Made by a program: the position numbers and the translations under genes. This document shows, in pieces, positions 6,748 to 15,934 of a stretch of DNA of 54,153 bases; position 1 is the stretch's first letter; the number at the start of each line of letters is the position of its first letter. This DNA comes from Myxococcaceae bacterium (GTDB lineage Bacteria > Myxococcota_A > UBA9160): contig CAJPFO010000090.1 of NCBI GenBank assembly GCA_905339255.1, positions 1 to 54,153 of the forward strand, read 5' to 3'. Under the pieces are notes generated by a model. It was not told the DNA's origin and searched no databases. It saw only the letters and a program-made list of their open reading frames with translations.

Positions 6748-7584
6748 TCAAGCCTCGAGGAAGCGGATCACGGCGTCGGCTGCCGCTCGGCTCTCGGGCA
6801 GGGTCGCATCGTTCAGGAATCCGTGCGGGATTCCGGGATACTCGATGAGTTCGACCGGAAGGCCGAGCTCGCTCCGGCGCGCATGGAGGCGGCGTGCGTG
6901 CTCGATCGGCACGAGCGTGTCGGCGGTGCCGTGGAGCAAGAGGAGCGGCGTCGGCATGGTGGCGCGCGCGAGGGGCGAGTGCCGCGCCCAGACCTCGCGG
7001 TCGCGACTCTGCAACAGGAGCCGCCGCATCGACGACGCGAGGCGTCCGTTCAGAACCGCGAAGTCGTACACTCCGAAAAAGCTCACGATGCGGTGAAAGC
7101 GCTCGGGGGCGGCCGCGGCGGCGAGCACGGCGAGCGTCGCGCCGGCGCTCAGTCCCGCCACCGCGATCCGATCCGGATCGATTCCGTAGGACGCGCTCGT
7201 GGCCCTCCACCAGCGGGCCGCCGCGTCGACGTCGGCGAGCGCTTCGGCGAGGCGACCGCCGCGAAAGATCAGCCGATAATCGATCGCGGCCGCGGCGATC
7301 CCGGCTTCACAAAGCCGCGTGGCGAGGTAACGCACCGGCTTCATGCGTCGCGAACCGATCACGAACCCGCCGCCATGGATCAGCAGCACCGACGCGTGCG
7401 GGCCTCGGCCATCGGGAAGGTAGACGTCGGCGAGCGGCGCCACGCCTGCGCCGCGGCGGTCGCCGTAGCGGACGCCCTCGACGTGTGCAGGCCGCGGATC
7501 GAAAGCCGGCGGGGATGCGAGTTGATAGAGCGAGCGCAGGATGCCGCTCGACTTGGGCGGTGCGATGGTCGCGTCGGTCAGCAT
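6748..7584 (-). CDS. Alpha/beta-hydrolase, HSL/esterase-lipase type
   Basis: 278 residues with a complete hydrolase core: the HGGGF oxyanion-hole motif (H70-F74), nucleophile S146 in GLSAG, D222 in HGTADTLVP, and H254 in GIPHGF. The HGGG box and spacing match the hormone-sensitive-lipase (alpha/beta hydrolase fold-3) family, which cleaves short acyl or carbamate esters. No signal peptide is seen, so it is probably cytoplasmic. The substrate cannot be told. It is transcribed alone between two groups of exported proteins, with about 250 bp on the downstream side that hold no ORF I trust. Confidence 0.92.
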   Translation of the reverse strand: MLTDATIAPPKSSGILRSLYQLASPPAFDPRPAHVEGVRYGDRRGAGVAPLADVYLPDGRGPHASVLLIHGGGFVIGSRRMKPVRYLATRLCEAGIAAAAIDYRLIFRGGRLAEALADVDAAARWWRATSASYGIDPDRIAVAGLSAGATLAVLAAAAAPERFHRIVSFFGVYDFAVLNGRLASSMRRLLLQSRDREVWARHSPLARATMPTPLLLLHGTADTLVPIEHARRLHARRSELGLPVELIEYPGIPHGFLNDATLPESRAAADAVIRFLEA

Positions 7585-7769
7585 CGGGCCTCGAGCTTCC
7601 TTGGGGCCAATCGGACGCTGCCGTTATCGCGCAGCCGCGCTTCGAGTGCAAACTGCGGATCGGAGGGAGGCTCTCGGTTCGTGGCGCCGCGCGGCCCCCG
7701 CCCGGAGGATCGGGGGCCGCGTGCAGCCACCCCCGACTCGGATCCTTCGAGGAGGCGCTCATCTTGCGC

Positions 7770-8840
7770 TTACGACCGGCGACGTGCCCTTCGAGCGCCC
7801 TGCTGGCGCAGCGCCGAAAGAGCGACCATTCCCGCGCCAACGAGGAGCACCGACGCCGGCTCGGGCACCGGAACGAGCGGCAGCAGATGTGCGTCGAGAT
7901 TCGCGGAGTCGAAGACCTCGAGGCCCGGAAGCACGAAGCCTCCGGCCAGCGAGCGTAGATACGCGGGGGCGCCCGGCGCGCGTGCCGCGGCCGCGAAGCC
8001 CGCGTCCGCCTGGCTCACGGTGGTCGATACGAAGAGCGCCGCGCTGCCCGCGAGCTCCGCTTGCCCCGGCGCATAGCGCTGGGCATCGCCGTCCCACTGC
8101 GATTTCGCCGAGGCGTAGGAATCGATCTCGAGATAGAGCTCGAGAATGAAGTCGCCTCCCACGACGGCCTCCGCCAAAAAAGGTCCGAGGTCCACGCGCA
8201 TGGGATCACCGCCGATTCCCCCGGCCAGCACGCCCTGCCTCGAGGCCGGATCGAAGTGCGGAGTCCACGACGCCTCGTGACCAGGCGCGCGCCCAGCGAT
8301 CGCGAACCTGTAGTTGTCGGCGGCCCGGGTCTGACTGCCGATTCCCGACGCTCCCATCGATCCGCGGTAGAGGAACGAGAGATCGAAGGTCACGTCGACG
8401 AGCGCACCGTCCGCAAGCGTGTCCGAGACGATCTCGAAGGTTTCCGCGTACTCGATGCTCACGAGGGCGGACGCTGTCCCGGGGTTGCCGGCGCCGCTGG
8501 CCGACGACTCCCTCGTGAAGGCGGAGACCGTTCCGTAGAGCGCGCCTGCCTCGATGTCGATCCCGGCGACGGCGCGAGCGCTGCTCCGCCAGAACGGGGG
8601 CTCGTTCGGAAAAGCGAACTCTCGCGAGAGGTTCGCGGCGGGCGTCTCGAACTGCGTCGCGCCCCACGGGATGAAGATCTGCTGGCCGCATCCGGGCGAG
8701 CACCCGAGGCGGACCGTGGCGCTGCCGAGGTTCGTCGTGGCACGCGCCCCAGAGGCCAGGAATACGAGGGCCCACGCGGTCGCGGCGATCCGGGGCCATC
8801 GGGCGCCACGGCGCACCCGGTCCTCCCCTCGAGAATCCAT
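7770..8840 (-). CDS. PEP-CTERM sorting-domain protein
   Basis: 356 residues. I chose the ATG at 8840 because AAGGAGG lies six bases upstream; the ATG seven codons earlier lacks this. A signal peptide follows a basic N-terminus (ALVFLASGARATT). The mature region is beta-rich with small residues and GDPMRVDLGPFLAE and FILELYLEIDSYA segments. The C-terminus carries VPEPASVLLVGAGMVALSAL then a basic tail, a canonical PEP-CTERM exosortase signal. Function of the mature domain is unknown. Not obviously in an operon; about 180 bp separate it from either neighbour. Confidence 0.87.
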   Translation of the reverse strand: MDSRGEDRVRRGARWPRIAATAWALVFLASGARATTNLGSATVRLGCSPGCGQQIFIPWGATQFETPAANLSREFAFPNEPPFWRSSARAVAGIDIEAGALYGTVSAFTRESSASGAGNPGTASALVSIEYAETFEIVSDTLADGALVDVTFDLSFLYRGSMGASGIGSQTRAADNYRFAIAGRAPGHEASWTPHFDPASRQGVLAGGIGGDPMRVDLGPFLAEAVVGGDFILELYLEIDSYASAKSQWDGDAQRYAPGQAELAGSAALFVSTTVSQADAGFAAAARAPGAPAYLRSLAGGFVLPGLEVFDSANLDAHLLPLVPVPEPASVLLVGAGMVALSALRQQGARRARRRS

Positions 8841-9017
8841 GCGGCGCCTCCTTGGGCGCACCCCCCTCGAAGAGGAAGTGGTCCGAACCGTGCACGCGTG
8901 GCGGAAAGGCGTCCTCCTCCCGCCCGGTGCCAGCTCGCGTGGGTATCCACACCCGCAGGTGCGCCGGTGCCTCGAGGGATCGCGGGCTCACCCCGGCAGG
9001 ACGCGCTCCCCCCGCGC

Positions 9018-9476
9018 TCAGGCTTGCGACGGGTAGCGCGTCGGCAGGTCGGCCGCGCCGTTGAAGTAGCGCTGGAGGCTCTCGTTGTAGCGGTAGAAGG
9101 CGTCGACTTCGAGTTGATCCGGCCCGCTCACGCGCATCGGGTCGTCGGGGAAGGTCAGGTAGTTGAGCGTGTGCGTGAGGTCGGGGCCGCCATGAGTGCG
9201 GATGTTCTCGATCATGTCGCGCCAGGTGCGGAGCGATGCTTCGAGCACGAAGTGCCCCGGTGCGGCGTCCGCGAGGCCTGCCAGCCGGCGGACCGAGCGT
9301 GCCGCGAAGCCTTCGAAAGCGACCTCGTAGAGCTCGGAACCGGCCGGTAGCTCGACTTTCACGACCATCGTGCAATCGACGGATCCGAGCGAGCGGAATG
9401 CGTCCGGCTTCCGCTCCATCCCGCGCGCGAGCGCCTCGAACCACTGCGTCGAGGGGAAGAGCGTCTCATCGGTCAT
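9018..9476 (-). CDS. SCP2-like sterol/lipid-binding domain protein
   Basis: 152 residues, ATG at 9476 with GGAGG seven bases upstream. The pattern WFEALARGMERKPDAFRSLG, then VDCTMVVKVE and YEVAFEGFAARSV fits the SCP2 fold, where a helix is followed by strands lining a lipid tunnel. SCP2 domains bind fatty acyl chains, sterols or CoA esters. It starts 20 bp after the diiron protein stops, so the two are an operon; a hydrophobic substrate might be presented to the oxygenase-like partner. The SCP2 assignment is moderate because the family diverges widely. Confidence 0.7.
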   Translation of the reverse strand: MTDETLFPSTQWFEALARGMERKPDAFRSLGSVDCTMVVKVELPAGSELYEVAFEGFAARSVRRLAGLADAAPGHFVLEASLRTWRDMIENIRTHGGPDLTHTLNYLTFPDDPMRVSGPDQLEVDAFYRYNESLQRYFNGAADLPTRYPSQA

Positions 9477-9495
9477 GTGCCACCTCCGGTGCGGA

Positions 9496-10584
9496 CTACG
9501 CGGCGAGTTCCGCGAACGGGATCTCCTTCGGGATCGATAGGCGCGGCTCGCGGTCGAGCCCGGCGATCTCGAGCCGCCGCAAGTACTCCTTCAACTGCTT
9601 CGCATAGATGAAACTCATGCGGGCCATGCCGAGCTCGATGTTCGCGATGCCTCCGCCCGCGAGGATCGCCCGCGGCTCCAAGGTCTGCGGCTCGAGCGTG
9701 AGCGTGAAGACCGCCTGTTCGCCGATGTCGAGGATCGCGTGCACCTGCTCGGCGCGCTCGGGATGGCGCTCGAGGAAGTAGGCGAGGTGCTTCACGCCGT
9801 AGGCCACGTGGCGCGCCTCGTCCTGCATGCAGAGGCGGAAGATCGTCTTCTCGACCTCGGTCGGGGCGAGGAACTCGCCCTGCCGGAAGAGCGTCAACAC
9901 GAAGCCTTCTCCGAAGATGTGCATGAGCGCGCTCGCCGTCGTGTAGTCGGGCGCTTCGAGGATCGCTGCCAGCAGCTTCTCCTGTCCGGGAGACGCCATC
10001 AGCAGACCCCCGCCGTTGGCGAGTGCGCGCTTTCGGAACACGTCGAGGTGTCGCGCCTCGTCCATGATCTGGCTCGCCAAGAAGAGCTTCACCTCGTGGA
10101 AGTCGTGATTGATGCGGCAGAGCCACTTGGCCGGCATGTCGCCCGCGACGAACTCGACCTCGGTGAGCCCCGTGCACATCTGGCAAACGGCGCGCTCGAT
10201 GTCGTCCGGAAGCTTCTCGAGCTTGTGCCAGGGAACGTCGGTCACCGAGTTCCATTGTCGGACGACCGCCTCGTCGTAGAGGAGGCCGGCGTTCTCGGCC
10301 CACACCTCCGACTTCTCGTTGAGATCGTACATCCCGAGAGACGGCGTATCCGCCGGCACGTGCGCGCCGCGCGGCGCCATGCTGCCGTGCGCCGAGCCGT
10401 GTTCCGGGACGCGCGCATAGTGACCGGACTCGATGTCGGTGAGTCGCAACCCCGCCGGCCCGGGAGTCGACTCGTGCCCCCAGCCTGCGGGGTTCGATTG
10501 CATCCACCCGAGGTCGAAGTTTCCGCGCGCCATCTCGCGCATGCGGTCGAGACCGGTCTCGACCGCGGGCGTGTACTTGCTCAT
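9496..10584 (-). CDS. Diiron ferritin-like protein (RNR R2/oxygenase-like)
   Basis: 362 residues, ATG at 10584 with GGAGGGG upstream. The four-helix diiron ligand set is visible: E142 or E144 (GLTEVEF), E176 and H179 (MDEARHL), E226 (IFGEGFV), E256 and H259 (QDEARHV). The duplicated DEARH motif is typical of ferritin-like carboxylate-bridged diiron proteins such as ribonucleotide reductase R2-like oxidases, AurF-type N-oxygenases and related hydroxylases. The N-terminal 90 residues precede the helical core. Activity and substrate are unknown; the coupled SCP2 gene and the UbiA gene behind suggest a lipid or prenyl compound, which is inference. Confidence 0.85.
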   Translation of the reverse strand: MSKYTPAVETGLDRMREMARGNFDLGWMQSNPAGWGHESTPGPAGLRLTDIESGHYARVPEHGSAHGSMAPRGAHVPADTPSLGMYDLNEKSEVWAENAGLLYDEAVVRQWNSVTDVPWHKLEKLPDDIERAVCQMCTGLTEVEFVAGDMPAKWLCRINHDFHEVKLFLASQIMDEARHLDVFRKRALANGGGLLMASPGQEKLLAAILEAPDYTTASALMHIFGEGFVLTLFRQGEFLAPTEVEKTIFRLCMQDEARHVAYGVKHLAYFLERHPERAEQVHAILDIGEQAVFTLTLEPQTLEPRAILAGGGIANIELGMARMSFIYAKQLKEYLRRLEIAGLDREPRLSIPKEIPFAELAA

Positions 10585-10767
10585 CGCTCCCCTCCGTTCG
10601 CGCGCCGTTCGAGCGCGCGTCGCGTCGGCGGTCGGAGATCGGCGGAACCCGGGCGGCAGCGCCGGCAGAGCGATCCCGTACGACGCATCCCGATCCTACG
10701 CCCGCTCCGAGCTCGCCTGCAATCGGATTCTGCATCGCTCCAGAGCTCGCTGGTGGCCCTGCCGCGA

Positions 10768-11514
10768 TCATGCGAGCCATGCGAGCGCTCCGCCCACGAG
10801 GAGCGCGCCGTCGAGCACGAGCAGCCCGTGGCGCTCGGTCGGGCGGAAGGTCGAGAGCGCCAGGAACGTGAGGAGGGAGATCCAGACGATCCGGCCGCCC
10901 GGCTCCGGAAGCAGGAGCGCCAAGACGAATCCGGCGAGCGCACAGGCGCGCGAAATCACGAGCGCTCGACCGATTCCGATGAGCGCGGGTCCGCCCTCGC
11001 CGTCTCGTGCGCTCGAGGCGACCGCGTTTGCGAAGAGCGTGAGGTAGAGTGCAAGCACCACGCCCGCCGAGGCACCTCGGGGCTCGGGGCCGGCGAGCAT
11101 CGGGACGCCAGCGACGACTGCGGTCCAGGCGCCGGCGATGTAGAGCGCCTTCGCGAGCGGCACGTGCTTCAACCGCCGGTGGAGGAGTCCGACCGCGAGG
11201 ACGGCTCCGGAGAGCGCGCAGGCCCGCGGGCCCAAGAGAAGCGCCGACACCACGGCGACGGTACCGCCTGCCAGAGCGAGACCGCGGAGCCCACGCGCGT
11301 GCTCCAACACGAACGCACTGCGAAGAGGAGAGGTCCCATGGTCGCGCTCGAGATCCCGCAAGCGATCCACGTTGTAGACCGCGAGTGTTCCGCCGATCGC
11401 GAGCAGCACGGCCGGCACGGGCACCGGCACCCCGAGTGCTCGCGCGGCGCCGGCGCAGGCAGCGCCCGCGCCCGCCGCCACCCAGACGCTCGAGAACGCG
11501 AGCGCATCGAGCAT
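10768..11514 (-). CDS. UbiA-family prenyltransferase-like membrane protein
   Basis: 248 residues, rich in transmembrane helices. The first Asp-rich motif of UbiA prenyltransferases is recognisable as YNVDRLRDLERD (N48, D50, D54, D58). This motif binds the Mg-diphosphate of the prenyl donor. The second Asp motif is degenerate (SSARDGEGG). The ATG at 11514 lacks a good ribosome site; a GTG ten codons upstream is possible and the frame stays open to 11910. Shorter than many UbiA proteins (about 290). It is downstream of the large lyase-like gene on the same strand. The aromatic acceptor cannot be told, and loss of activity is possible given the second motif. Confidence 0.72.
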   Translation of the reverse strand: MLDALAFSSVWVAAGAGAACAGAARALGVPVPVPAVLLAIGGTLAVYNVDRLRDLERDHGTSPLRSAFVLEHARGLRGLALAGGTVAVVSALLLGPRACALSGAVLAVGLLHRRLKHVPLAKALYIAGAWTAVVAGVPMLAGPEPRGASAGVVLALYLTLFANAVASSARDGEGGPALIGIGRALVISRACALAGFVLALLLPEPGGRIVWISLLTFLALSTFRPTERHGLLVLDGALLVGGALAWLA

Positions 11515-11641
11515 GCGAAGCGCCCCGCGCGTCTGCGGCGCCACGGGCGTCGCAGCGCCGACCTGTTGCGTCCGTTGCGGGCCGATGCGTGGCTCCCCTC
11601 GGATGTCTGCCGGACACCGCCATCCGGCGACGCCGCTCGAC

Positions 11642-14362
11642 CTACGGTCGCATCTCTCCAGGCTCGCTCGCAATCTTCTCGATGAGCTCGCCGCCGAACG
11701 TCGCGAGCTTTCCGGCGTCGTTGATCGTCGAGTAGACGAATTGCGGCCAGTCGCCGAAGAAGAACGGCATGCGGAGGATCGTCCGGAACAGCGCATCCGC
11801 CGTCGCGAGATGGCTCGCGCTTCCGCCGAGACGTGCCGCGGCGGCGAGGCCATCGACCGCCATGAGCCCATAGGAGGTCGAGACGGGCTCGCGATTCGAG
11901 GCGCGCCCATCGAGATGCCAGAGATAGGGCACCACGGTCTCGGTCTCGCCCGTCACCGGCGAGAGCGCCGTGAAGACGACCGCGCTTGCGTACCAGTCGG
12001 CGTGCGCGACTAGGAGCGCCGTGGCGCGCTGGTGCTCCACCGAGCCGTCCCCCCCGGCGACTGCCCACGCGTCCGCGAGGCGCCCGAGCGAGCGGAGCAG
12101 CCAGCCCGCGAAGAGGGCGTTCAGCGATTGGTCGGGCGAGGCTCCCGGGCACGGACACGCGAGGTACGCCATTCCAGCATCCGCCTCCATCACGTCGAGC
12201 AGGTGGCTCGCGGCTTCGAGGTAGCGGACCTCGCCGAGGAGTTCCCAAGCAGCGACCAGCACCTCGATCCGGGAGCCGAAAGACCGCACCTCGCGGTCGT
12301 AGCGCGTGCGGCGGAGCGCATCGCGACGGACGTGCTCGGCATGCGCGACGATCGCATCGAGCGCGGGGTCGTAGCCCGAGAGCACGTAGAGAAGACTCAT
12401 CCCCGTCACGTCTCCCGCGAAGTCGCAGCCGAACCCTCCGCCGCGCGGAAACGTCATGTTCTCGACGTTCTCGTGGAAGCAGTGCGCAAACTGGATGCCG
12501 GGCCAGTCGGAGTCCGGCTCGGCATGAGGCGTCATGAGGTAGCCGAGGTCCGCCTGCGCACGGTTCGCATCGATGCCGATCTCCCACCAGACGTCCGCGA
12601 GCGCGTCGTCGCTGCCCGCGTTTCGAAGCGCCTGGAGCAGGAAGCCGTGGTACTGCAGGTACTTCGAGAGATCGGTCGAGGTCTCGGCCTCGTTGTCGTT
12701 CGGCAGGAAGCCGGCCTCTTTCTTGCCCCACATCGCGTTCCGATCGCGCGCGAGAACGAGGCTCGACGGTTCGAACCACGCGTTCGGAACGTGCGCCTCG
12801 CTCACGGCGACGTCGACCGAGGCGCGGTTCCAGAGGTCGTACTCGGGGACGACACCGGATCGGGAGAGACCGGGAATCGCGCGCGTCGCGACGCCGTGCA
12901 AGGGATCGAAGGAGAAGCGGATCGGTCGCTCGATCCAGGCATGAACTCGTCTCGCGGCAGTCTCGGTCGGCGGCGCGCCGAAGAGGACCGCGACCTCGTG
13001 CGTCTTCCGCTCTCCCGCGCGAAGCCCGTGCGATGCCGCGAACTCGGCCGGAAAGAGCCCGACCTCGATCGCAGCCGGGGTCGCGCGAAGCGCAACCGGG
13101 AAGTGCTTCCACGCGTCTGCGATCGCCACTGCGATCCCCGACGTCGAGCCGGCCGTGGTCAACCAGCCCGGCATACGGTCGCCGGAATCGCTCACGCTCG
13201 TCCCCACGCGCGTCTCGAAGCCGCGGAAGCTCACGTTCGCAGGGCCGCGCGAGAGCCAGCCGCCCGGCGTGTAGCCGTTCGGACCGACCGGGGGAAGCGT
13301 GCGGTAGAAATCCCAGCGCTCGAGACCCGAAGAGTCCTGCACGACCGTGACCGGCTCGGAAAGACTTCCGGCCAGGGATCCCGATCGGAAGACCGAAGCA
13401 GGATCCGCCAGAGCCAGGCGCAGCGAAAGGTCTTCGAATCCGATCGCGTCGAGCGACCCTTCGAGTGCGCAATGCTTCGCGCCATCCTCCGTCACCGGAC
13501 ACACGCTCACGTTCTCGACGCGAACGCGGAGCCTCACGGCCGTCGAGTCCCGGACGAACGTCGCGAAGACCGAGAGACGCGCCCGGTAGCGCTGGAGCTC
13601 GGAACACGGATAGAGCCACGGAAAGCAGGCGTTCGTCCCCCAGCTCTCCGCCCATTCCGACCGAAGGCGGACGTCGTCGATCTCGAGCACCTGGCGGATC
13701 GTCGTCGCGACGGGGCCGCGTTCGAGGATCTCCGTCGAGCGAACCACCGAATCGGACCGCGTCGTGAGGGTATCGGCGTTCGCGAGCTGGATCCGAACAC
13801 CGTGCCCCGCGTCCTCCGCGTCGAGCTGCTCGACACCGGCGATGATCGCCGAGTCGAGGATCGTTCCGCGCTCCTTCGAGACGCGCGCGACGAGGGCTCC
13901 CGTATCGATCTGCAACGCGGCGGACGTTTCGATCACCGCAAGATCGGCGGCGCGCGCGAGCGCAGCGTCGTAGACACGAAGCTGCGTCTCCGAGTGCGCG
14001 GGCAGATCGACGAGCGCCGAGACGAGCAGCCAGCGGATCGGCGCGCTCGAGGATCCGGGAGGGGCTCCCCAACGCGAGAGCACGCGCGCTTGAGCCGGAA
14101 GGACGCCACCGTAGCCGACGACGCTCACGCGCGCGGGATCGATGAGACTCGCCTCGCGCGCCACGGGAACCCCGAAGCTCACGAGTTCGGCGCCGCGCTC
14201 GACGCCCGCCGTCTCGCGGAGCGTCACCGTGACGTCGAGCGAAGGCCGCGTCGGGCCGCAAGGACCGTGCGCACTCGCCCCTAGCGAAAGGAGGAGAAGA
14301 GCTCCCACGCACAGGAGCCGCGAGCGCGTACGGCGTGCAGCTCCGACCATCGATACCGTCAT
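11642..14362 (-). CDS. Large exported protein, YetA/PcRGLX-type polysaccharide lyase-like
   Basis: 906 residues from the ATG at 14362 (GAGGAG upstream). A basic start and hydrophobic run end near SLGASAHG, a signal peptide. The N-terminal domain has LVSFGVPVAREASLIDP, LPAQARVLSRWG and IRWLLVSALVDLP, which recalls the beta-sandwich of exo-rhamnogalacturonan lyase PcRGLX and Bacillus YetA. The C-terminal 450 residues are helical with aromatic motifs (DLSKYLQYHGFLLQAL, HCFHENVENMTFPRGGGFG, FFFGDWPQF), consistent with an (alpha/alpha) toroid. The likely role is cleavage or binding of an acidic polysaccharide outside the cytoplasm. The family call is from pattern memory only. Confidence 0.7.
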   Translation of the reverse strand: MTVSMVGAARRTRSRLLCVGALLLLSLGASAHGPCGPTRPSLDVTVTLRETAGVERGAELVSFGVPVAREASLIDPARVSVVGYGGVLPAQARVLSRWGAPPGSSSAPIRWLLVSALVDLPAHSETQLRVYDAALARAADLAVIETSAALQIDTGALVARVSKERGTILDSAIIAGVEQLDAEDAGHGVRIQLANADTLTTRSDSVVRSTEILERGPVATTIRQVLEIDDVRLRSEWAESWGTNACFPWLYPCSELQRYRARLSVFATFVRDSTAVRLRVRVENVSVCPVTEDGAKHCALEGSLDAIGFEDLSLRLALADPASVFRSGSLAGSLSEPVTVVQDSSGLERWDFYRTLPPVGPNGYTPGGWLSRGPANVSFRGFETRVGTSVSDSGDRMPGWLTTAGSTSGIAVAIADAWKHFPVALRATPAAIEVGLFPAEFAASHGLRAGERKTHEVAVLFGAPPTETAARRVHAWIERPIRFSFDPLHGVATRAIPGLSRSGVVPEYDLWNRASVDVAVSEAHVPNAWFEPSSLVLARDRNAMWGKKEAGFLPNDNEAETSTDLSKYLQYHGFLLQALRNAGSDDALADVWWEIGIDANRAQADLGYLMTPHAEPDSDWPGIQFAHCFHENVENMTFPRGGGFGCDFAGDVTGMSLLYVLSGYDPALDAIVAHAEHVRRDALRRTRYDREVRSFGSRIEVLVAAWELLGEVRYLEAASHLLDVMEADAGMAYLACPCPGASPDQSLNALFAGWLLRSLGRLADAWAVAGGDGSVEHQRATALLVAHADWYASAVVFTALSPVTGETETVVPYLWHLDGRASNREPVSTSYGLMAVDGLAAAARLGGSASHLATADALFRTILRMPFFFGDWPQFVYSTINDAGKLATFGGELIEKIASEPGEMRP

Positions 14363-14776
14363 GGATCGCGCTCCTCGATGCGGCTCGGGAGGCGCAGCAA
14401 AGCTCGCGCTCCGCCGGTCCAGCTCCACCGCGACCCGCCCCGTTTCGGCAGCATCGCGCGGCATCGCTCGTTCGCAACGCTCGCTCGTCCGAGACCCGCC
14501 GCGCAGCACTCGCGCGCGCTCGGGCCCGGAGCGCTGCTTCGCAAGGATTTGCGTGCTGCCCGGAGCACTTGTGAGCGAAGCTTCCACGGACCGCGATGCG
14601 CCGATCGCGTCGCAGATCCGATCCCGACACACCCGACCCGTGTGCCGTGAATCCTGCGGGCCGTCGTTCCGGGCCTCCGGCGAGCGCGGACGCGGCGAGT
14701 GGCCTGGAGCCTCGCGGATCGAGTGGCATCAGCGGGCCTCGGCCCGCGACTCCGCCGCATCATCCGCTCCGGCCCG
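14363..14776. other. Intergenic region without a recognisable gene
   Basis: About 410 bp between the lyase-like gene and the small ORF. All frames give arginine/serine/alanine-rich shadow peptides typical of non-coding GC-rich DNA. It must contain the promoter of the minus-strand lyase-like gene near 14363-14450, but I see no convincing -35/-10 pair, hairpin or repeat. Confidence 0.5.
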
Positions 14777-14965
14777 TCATCTGACGCGAACCGTCTTGAC
14801 ACGCCTCGGCGTCACTTCGAGGACCTCGATCACGACACCTTTCCCGACCTCGAAGCGCTCTCCGGCCTGCGGGATCTGACGACGCGGCACCATCACCGAG
14901 CCCACGTGGGTCTCGCCGAAGTCGAACGCTCGCGACGCGATCTCACCGGTACGCACGTCGAGCAC
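14777..14965 (-). CDS. Small protein, possibly a CorC/HlyC-related remnant
   Basis: 62 residues from a GTG at 14965, in the same frame as and 28 bp after the ADP-ribosylglycohydrolase stop. The peptide is protein-like: TGEIASRAFDFGETHVGSVM, VPRRQIPQAGERFEVG, then VIEVLEVTPRRVKTVRVR. FDFGETHVGSVMVPR resembles the segment ahead of the CBS pair in CorC/HlyC hemolysin-like proteins, and PQAGERFEV...IEVLEVTPRRVKTVRVR resembles their C-terminal CorC_HlyC domain, as if the CBS domains between were deleted. It may instead be a genuine small domain of its own. No strong ribosome site. Confidence 0.45.
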   Translation of the reverse strand: MLDVRTGEIASRAFDFGETHVGSVMVPRRQIPQAGERFEVGKGVVIEVLEVTPRRVKTVRVR

Positions 14966-14992
14966 GGACGTCCGGTCTCGAAGGCCGGTCTT

Positions 14993-15934
14993 CTACGGAT
15001 GGGGCTTCGCAGCGCGCAGCCGGTCGGCGTACGCCGCGATCTTCGCGCCGTGCGCGAGCCTCTCGCGCCAGGGCGCGGGGATTCCGCTCGCTCCGTAGAA
15101 GGCACCGGCGAGCTGGCCGCAGACCGCGGCGGTGGTGTCCGCGTCGTCGCCCAGATTGGCCGCGCAAAGGATTGCGTCCGCGAAGCCATCGGTCGTCGCG
15201 AAGCTCCAGATCGCTGCTTCGAGTGAGGCGACGACGTAGCCCGTCCCGCGGATTTCGCGGTCCGACTTCTCCCGCCAGCTTCCGGCCGCGACCTGGCCGA
15301 TGCGCGGCGAGAGGTTTCCACCGGTCGCATGGAAGAGCGGTTCGGCGCTCACTCCCGCCGCGAGGACCTCGTCCTTGCTACCTCCGGCGAGGGCCCGAAG
15401 CAGGAACGCAGCGAACAGGCGGCACGCGTCGACGGCCTCTCTCGCCGCATGCGTCGTCCTCGAGCTCGAGGCAGCGTGCTCGAGGGTCGCGCGCTCATCT
15501 GGCGCGAAGTAGAGGACGACCGGTGCGAGGCGCATGAGCGAGCCGTTTCCGGCGGTCCTCTCTTCCGTCGATCCGGAGAGCGGTTCGCCCGTCTTCTCGA
15601 AGCTCCGCAGCGCAGCCGACACCGTCGTGCCGATGTCGAAACAACGACCGTTGCTCGAGAGGTATCCCTCGCGCCACCAGCGGCAGTAGCGCTCCATCTG
15701 ATCGCGTGCGTCGAAGCCCTCGCACGCGAGCAGGCTCTCTGCGAGACAAAGAGCCATCGAGGTGTCGTCCGTCCACTCGCCCGGGCGGAGCCGGAAGGGC
15801 CCGCCTCCGACCATGTCCGTCACGGGCTCGAAGGAGCCGCGACTCATGAACTCGACCGTCGTACCCACTGCGTCGCCCGCAGCGAGACCGAGAAGGCAGC
15901 CGCGATACCGGTCGGTTTCGGTCGGGGTCGTCAT
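14993..15934 (-). CDS. ADP-ribosylglycohydrolase (ARH/DraG family)
   Basis: 313 residues from the ATG at 15934. The N-terminal RGCLLGLAAGDAVGTTVEF and WTDDTSMALCLAESL (T55, D56, D57 Mg2+ ligands) and the C-terminal NLGDDADTTAAVCGQLAG are the signature metal-binding motifs of ADP-ribosylhydrolases. These remove ADP-ribose from protein or small-molecule acceptors using two Mg ions. Length is normal and no key residue is missing. It is transcribed divergently from the carboxylesterase at 16182. There is no dinitrogenase or DraT nearby, so the target is unknown. Confidence 0.93.
   Translation of the reverse strand: MTTPTETDRYRGCLLGLAAGDAVGTTVEFMSRGSFEPVTDMVGGGPFRLRPGEWTDDTSMALCLAESLLACEGFDARDQMERYCRWWREGYLSSNGRCFDIGTTVSAALRSFEKTGEPLSGSTEERTAGNGSLMRLAPVVLYFAPDERATLEHAASSSRTTHAAREAVDACRLFAAFLLRALAGGSKDEVLAAGVSAEPLFHATGGNLSPRIGQVAAGSWREKSDREIRGTGYVVASLEAAIWSFATTDGFADAILCAANLGDDADTTAAVCGQLAGAFYGASGIPAPWRERLAHGAKIAAYADRLRAAKPHP

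Noticed and set aside
11169-14729. 1186-residue minus frame overlapping the lyase-like gene
   Set aside because: Arginine-rich shadow in another frame; the 906-residue frame has the signal peptide and domain-like sequence.
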